Assembly (NCBI GenBank): GCA_948664205.1
Contig: CAPNDH010000052.1
Span: 1 to 8,096 of the forward strand
Direction: 5' to 3'
Source of the DNA: an uncultured Clostridia bacterium
GTDB lineage: Bacteria; Bacillota; Clostridia; TANB77; CAG-508
DNA: 8,096 bases
Part shown: positions 5,228 through 8,096 of the stretch, one piece after another
Position numbering within the stretch: position 1 is the stretch's first letter
Layout: each line of letters opens with the position of its first letter
Notes under the pieces: generated by a model
What the model saw: only the letters and a program-made list of their open reading frames with translations
Databases searched by the model: none
What the model was told of the DNA's origin: nothing
Translations under genes and position numbers: made by a program

Positions 5228-6765
5228 TTATTTCCAGTATTTCTTATCTAAGTTCCTATATTGTATTGCTTCTGAAATATGTGATACTTCTATATTTTCT
5301 TTTCCTTCTAAATCTGCTATTGTTCTTGCTACTTTTAGTATTCTTCCGTGTGCTCTTGCACTTAGTCCTAATGTTTCAAATGCTTTTTGTAATATTTTCT
5401 TACTTTTACTATCTAACTTACAATATTGTTCTATTAGTTTTGGTGTAAGCTGTGAGTTTGAGTATATTTCTGAATTTTTGTATCTTTCTAATTGTATTTG
5501 CCTTGCTTTGTTCACCCTTTCTTTTATTTGTTCAGATGTTTCTGATTCATTCTCATTTTGTAGTTTTTCATATTTTACTGGTGTTACTTCTACTTGAATG
5601 TCTATTCTATCTAGTAGTGGACCACTTATTCTTCCCATGTATTTTTGTATGCTTTGTGGGGAGCAATTACATTCTTTATCTGGTGAACCATAGAAACCAC
5701 AAGGACATGGGTTCATTGAGGCTACTAGCATAAAATTACATGGATATGTTAAGCTTGCATTTACTCTGCTTATACTTACTATTCCATCTTCTATTGGTGC
5801 TCTCATTACTTCTAATGTGTTTTTATTAAATTCTGGTAGTTCATCTAGAAATAATACACCATTATGAGCTAAGCTTATTTCTCCTGGCTTTGGAATTCTG
5901 CCTCCTCCTACTAATGAACTTGGTGATATTGTATGATGTGGTGCTCTAAATGGCCTTGCTGTTATTAGTGGAGTTTGTTTTGTTAACACTCCTGCTATAC
6001 TATGTATTTTTGTTGTTTCTAAGGCTTCTTCGAAACTTAAGTCTGGTAAAATTGATGGTATTCTCCTTGCCATCATAGTTTTTCCGGGAACCGGGGCGAC
6101 CCGAATAAGTAAGCAGTTATGTCCGACCTGCGGCTGCTATTTCTAAAGCCCTTTTTATATTTTCTTGTCCTTTTACTTCTGAAAAATTTAATAGATATTT
6201 ACTTTGTTTTGAAAATAGGTTTTTTATATCTGTTTTATATGTTGGAATTATAACTTTTGAATTTAAATAATTTACTACTTGATTTAAACTTTCTGCACCT
6301 AATACTTCTATTCCTTCTACAACAGAAGCTTCTTTTGCATTTTCTTTTGGTACTATTATTGTTTCAATACCTAACCTTTTTGCTTCAATACACATCGGCA
6401 GAACTCCATCTACTTTGTTTATTTTCCCATCAAGTGAAAGCTCACCTATAAATGCAATATTTTCTAACTGCTCTTTTTCTATATATTCTGTACAATTTAA
6501 TACTCCTATTGCAATTGGTAGGTCAAAAAATGAGCCTTCTTTTTTTGTATCTGCTGGTGCTAAATTTACAACTATCTTTCTACTTTGCAGTTCATAACCA
6601 GAGTTTTTTATTGCTGTTTTTACCCTTTCCTTTGCTTCCCTAATACTAGTATCAGGAAGCCCAACAATTTCAAATCCGTGGCATACCACCCGAAACATCT
6701 ACCTGTACAGAAATAAGGTAGCCTTCTAAGCCAAGTAGGGACATACTTTTTACTATTGATAACAT
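5228..6765 (-). CDS. comM: YifB/ComM AAA+ helicase (Mg-chelatase family), frame shifts at five CGG-N sites
   Basis: ComM/YifB is a hexameric AAA+ branch-migration helicase that helps transformed DNA integrate. Skipping one C at each of 6678, 6125, 6103, 6093 and 6086 yields an uninterrupted protein of about 510 residues, the usual family length. It opens MLSIVKSMSLLGLEGYLISV, not included in the single open frames. Next come the ChlI-type domain (FEIVGLPDTSIREAKERV, NLAPADTKKEGSFFDLPIA, FIGELSLDG), Walker A restored as IGSPGSGKT, Walker B LFLDELPEF, the conserved cysteine block CPCGFYGS to CNCS, LLDRIDI, and the C-terminal SARAHGRILKVARTIADL. GAAAGGA lies upstream of the ATG at 6765-6763. Every break replaces GGN by CGGN at a Gly conserved in the family, so this is either systematic +1 decoding or a systematic error, not random decay. 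It heads the yifB, CdiA-CT-like, dprA, yraN series. Confidence 0.85.
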
Positions 6766-6788
6766 ATTCTTTTTTCCTTTCATTTTTT

Positions 6789-6892
6789 GGATTTTTAACC
6801 TTGAATTAGGTTTTTGATTTTTGAATTTTTTGAATTAATTTTTATTATAATAGCATCATTTACATAATTTGTAAATAGGTTTTTTAAATTTT
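6789..6892 (-). repeat. 104-bp promoter/leader repeat, copy 1 (upstream of yifB)
   Basis: It matches 7549-7652 with five substitutions and two single-base indels. It holds a promoter, a palindromic operator-like site and a leader hairpin (AACCTAATTCAAGGTT on the minus strand, identical in both copies). It ends 23 bases before the yifB start codon. Confidence 0.85.
6847..6876 (-). promoter_or_regulatory. yifB promoter with overlapping palindromic operator
   Basis: On the minus strand TTTACA (6875-6870) lies 17 bases before TATTAT (6852-6847), with an extended TGC. The -35 sits inside ATTTACATAATTTGTAAAT (6858-6876), a perfect 7-bp inverted repeat with a 5-base spacer, placed where a repressor would block RNA polymerase. 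The regulator is unknown. Confidence 0.65.
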
Positions 6893-6950
6893 TTTATACT
6901 TTTATTAAAAACTATCATCTTAAACATATTAAATTTGAATTTCTAAAATT

Positions 6951-7108
6951 GAAATAGCCACGTTCCCCTAAAAGGTTCGTGACCATTTTCTGCTTTCTAG
7001 TTATTTGGTAGGCGTGGCGTTCTCCTACATCTCTCGGGTTTCCCCTGTCGATACCATCGGCGTGTGGTTGCCACGAAATTTACCACCTCAAATAACCATT
7101 CTTATTGT
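6951..7108 (-). ncRNA. Candidate structured RNA between the PBECR gene and yifB
   Basis: A GC-richer island in AT-rich DNA, with its own promoter upstream on the minus strand (7143-7115). Pairings on the minus strand include a closing stem GTTATTTG/CAAATAAC (7096-7089 with 7007-7000), an inner stem CGTGGC/GCCACG (7075-7070 with 7018-7013), and a GGG-GAAA-CCC hairpin with a GNRA-type loop (7046-7037). A 3' hairpin (about 6990-6951, CACG/CGTG inside GAAA/TTTC) is followed by AATTTT as a weak terminator. GCCGATGGTA at 7061-7052 and GTAGG at 7028-7024 recall the loop E region of 5S rRNA, but the rest of 5S is absent. No open frame spans it. The family is not recognised; raiA-type RNA is one candidate to test. 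Confidence 0.5.
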
Positions 7109-7114
7109 ATTTTA

Positions 7115-7143
7115 ATTATAGCATTTTTATTCATCATTGTCTA
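7115..7143 (-). promoter_or_regulatory. Promoter of the structured RNA candidate
   Basis: On the minus strand TAGACA (7143-7138) is 17 bases before a perfect TATAAT (7120-7115), preceded by TGC as an extended -10. The -35 lies inside the last codons of the PBECR gene. The predicted start is near 7108. Confidence 0.65.
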
Positions 7144-7516
7144 GCCTTTTCCAAACTATTTCTTTATTCCTTAAGTATTGATTATACTTCTTTTTTCCTA
7201 CTTTTAAAAATGTTATTATAGAATTTTTATATTCTTTATTATCTTTGCTCGTATGTAATCTCAAAATTAACTGAAATGTTTTGTTTTCTTCTATAAATTC
7301 CTTTAGCAGAAAACCTGTATTGGGTTTTGTATCTCTTATAATATAATCTGGATTTTCTACTATTTCTTTAATATATTTAAAATATTGCTCATAATCACCT
7401 TTGTGTCTTTCTTTTATATGCTCTACTTGTTTATCTGTTAATATTACTTCCTCTGTACTTATATCCTTCGTAATTAGTTTATATTTTTCTTTATCTATTT
7501 TGCCAATATATTGCAC
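7127..7516 (-). CDS. PBECR-like nuclease-fold protein
   Basis: A 129-residue soluble protein starting with GTG at 7516-7514; GAGGT lies seven bases upstream and there is no in-frame ATG. The order of motifs (YIGKIDKEKY, EVILTDKQVEHIKERH, DYEQYFKYIKEIVENPDYII, LILRLHTS, NSIITFLKV, then KEIVWKR) fits small Bacillota proteins with a PBECR-type domain, the barnase/EndoU/colicin/RelE-like nuclease fold found in phage and conjugative-element proteins. His38 and the Arg and Thr of the later strands would be the candidate catalytic residues. This is family-level recognition from memory and has not been searched. It has its own copy of the promoter/operator repeat shared with yifB, so both are probably under common control. 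No immunity partner is evident. The RNA candidate is promoted from within its 3' end. Confidence 0.55.
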   Translation of the reverse strand: MQYIGKIDKEKYKLITKDISTEEVILTDKQVEHIKERHKGDYEQYFKYIKEIVENPDYIIRDTKPNTGFLLKEFIEENKTFQLILRLHTSKDNKEYKNSIITFLKVGKKKYNQYLRNKEIVWKRLDNDE

Positions 7517-7548
7517 ACTATTTACCTCATTATTTTTGTTTTATTTTA

Positions 7549-7652
7549 GGATTTTTTAACCTTGAATTAGGTTTTTGATTTTTAAATTTTTGAATTAATT
7601 TCTATTATATTAACATTATTTACATAATTTGTAAATAGGTTTTTTAAATTTT
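7549..7652 (-). repeat. 104-bp promoter/leader repeat, copy 2 (upstream of the PBECR gene)
   Basis: Direct repeat of 6789-6892, in the same orientation. The operator palindrome, the -35 and the leader hairpin are unchanged; the differences fall in the -10 region and in the T/A-rich leader. The two copies flank the PBECR gene and the RNA candidate as a unit of about 760 bp. Confidence 0.85.
7607..7636 (-). promoter_or_regulatory. PBECR gene promoter with the same palindromic operator
   Basis: On the minus strand TTTACA (7635-7630) is 17 bases before TAATAT (7612-7607), with TGT as an extended -10. ATTTACATAATTTGTAAAT (7618-7636) again overlaps the -35. Confidence 0.65.
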
Positions 7653-7653
7653 A

Positions 7654-7682
7654 TTGAATTTTTAATTTAATAATGCTATAAG
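7654..7682 (+). promoter_or_regulatory. Promoter of the HD-domain gene
   Basis: TTGAAT (7654-7659) is 17 bases before TATAAG (7677-7682), with TGC as an extended -10. It is divergent from, and about 20 bases away from, the PBECR promoter. CCTTATA (7683-7689) could pair with TATAAGG (7699-7705) at the ribosome binding site, but most of the first arm would lie upstream of the start of the RNA. Confidence 0.6.
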
Positions 7683-7715
7683 CCTTATACAAAACTTTTA
7701 TAAGGAGGATAATTT

Positions 7716-8096
7716 ATGGTACAAGAAGTCAGAAGACAGGTTTTTGAATTATTAAATACAGATAACTCTGGGCATAATATGGATCATATAGATAGAGTTT
7801 TAAGATTATCTTTAAAATTTGCAGAGCAAGAATGTGCAAATATGGAAGTAGTTTCTTTAATTGCTTTATTACATGATGTAGATGATTATAAGTTATTTGG
7901 AAAAGAAAATGCTGAGAACTTAACTAATGCCAAAAAAATTATGGATAATTGTATGATTGATTTAGAAACTCAAAGTTTAGTCTTATCTTCTTTAAAATGT
8001 ATTGGATATAGTAAGCTATTAAAAGGTTTTAGACCTGAAATACTTGAAGGAAAAATAGTTTCAGATGCTGATATGTGTGATGCTTTAGGTGCTAAT
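7716..8096 (+). CDS. HD-domain metal-dependent phosphohydrolase, N-terminal part
   Basis: The frame is open from the ATG at 7716 to the end of the window (127 residues, C-terminus missing). AAGGAGG (7702-7708) lies seven bases before the start. The sequence shows the HD superfamily pattern: SGHNMDHIDRV (His20), ALLHDVDDYK (His53-Asp54), and SDADMCDALGA near residue 117 as the later metal-binding aspartate. This fits the small YpgQ/YedJ-like group of HD hydrolases, some of which act on nucleotides; the substrate cannot be inferred here. It is divergently transcribed from the PBECR gene, and codon use matches the host-like genes. Confidence 0.85.
   Translation, partial: MVQEVRRQVFELLNTDNSGHNMDHIDRVLRLSLKFAEQECANMEVVSLIALLHDVDDYKLFGKENAENLTNAKKIMDNCMIDLETQSLVLSSLKCIGYSKLLKGFRPEILEGKIVSDADMCDALGAN

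Noticed and set aside
6083..6128. Classic programmed frameshift (slippery heptamer with stimulatory structure or internal Shine-Dalgarno)
   Set aside because: There is no shared slippery sequence or SD upstream of the sites, and four sites in 42 bases do not fit a single regulated shift.
6974..6985. tRNA T-arm-like GGTTCGTGACC
   Set aside because: There is no acceptor stem, no anticodon arm and no correct T-loop sequence around it.
6951..7100. 5S rRNA gene on the minus strand, because of GCCGATGGTA and GTAGG
   Set aside because: Only the loop E-like patch fits. The 5' half with the conserved CCGAACAC-type block is absent, the spacing in helix IV is wrong, and no rRNA neighbours are present.
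6789..7652. Insertion sequence or CRISPR array suggested by the 104-bp direct repeats
   Set aside because: There are only two copies, no transposase and no regular spacers. The repeated content is a promoter, an operator and a leader.

Overview
The window is very AT-rich DNA with AGGAGG-type ribosome binding sites, -35/-10 promoters with 17-bp spacers (several with an extended TGn -10) and U-tract terminators. This fits a low-GC Bacillota, probably a gut-type Clostridia relative; the exact lineage cannot be fixed from this window. There is one partial plus-strand gene at each end, a transporter and a small cassette on the plus strand, and a long minus-strand block of DNA-processing genes in the middle.

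Layout. 2-649: 3' part of a UDP-sugar pyrophosphorylase gene (UAP1/UGP family). 650-982: hairpins and a strong terminator. 983-2197: MFS transporter. 2222-2776: self-contained promoter, 127-aa unknown protein and terminator. 2819-2974: a long inverted repeat enclosing a GC-richer core, then a terminator. Minus strand, reading right to left: PBECR-like nuclease-fold protein (7516-7127), a candidate structured RNA with its own promoter (about 7108-6951), yifB/comM (6765-5228), a CdiA-CT-like nuclease-fold protein (5188-4700), dprA (4550-3446) and yraN (3327-2971). 7716 to the end: 5' part of an HD-domain hydrolase gene on the plus strand.

The most striking observation concerns the reading frames of dprA and yifB. 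Both are complete and otherwise conserved, but the frame breaks at six places, and all six breaks have the same form. One extra C stands before a conserved glycine codon GGN, so the codon met in frame is CGG, and skipping one base restores the family sequence. Four of the six lie within 42 bases of the YifB Walker A loop, one is in the YifB N-terminus and one is in the DprA nucleotide-binding loop. By eye, no other host-like gene here contains an in-frame CGG; the only other one is in the compositionally different 127-aa cassette gene. This could be +1 decoding at an unassigned or hungry CGG codon (CGG-N read as Gly), which resembles the +1 shifts at AGG codons in Perkinsus mitochondrial cox1. 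A systematic sequencing or assembly error is the main alternative.

Other notable points are as follows. The DprA linker is built of in-frame palindromic repeats. A 104-bp promoter/operator/leader module is duplicated in front of yifB and the PBECR gene. There are three candidate non-coding RNA or structured elements. The yifB-dprA-yraN set points to DNA uptake and recombination (natural transformation), with two toxin-like nuclease-fold genes inserted among them.
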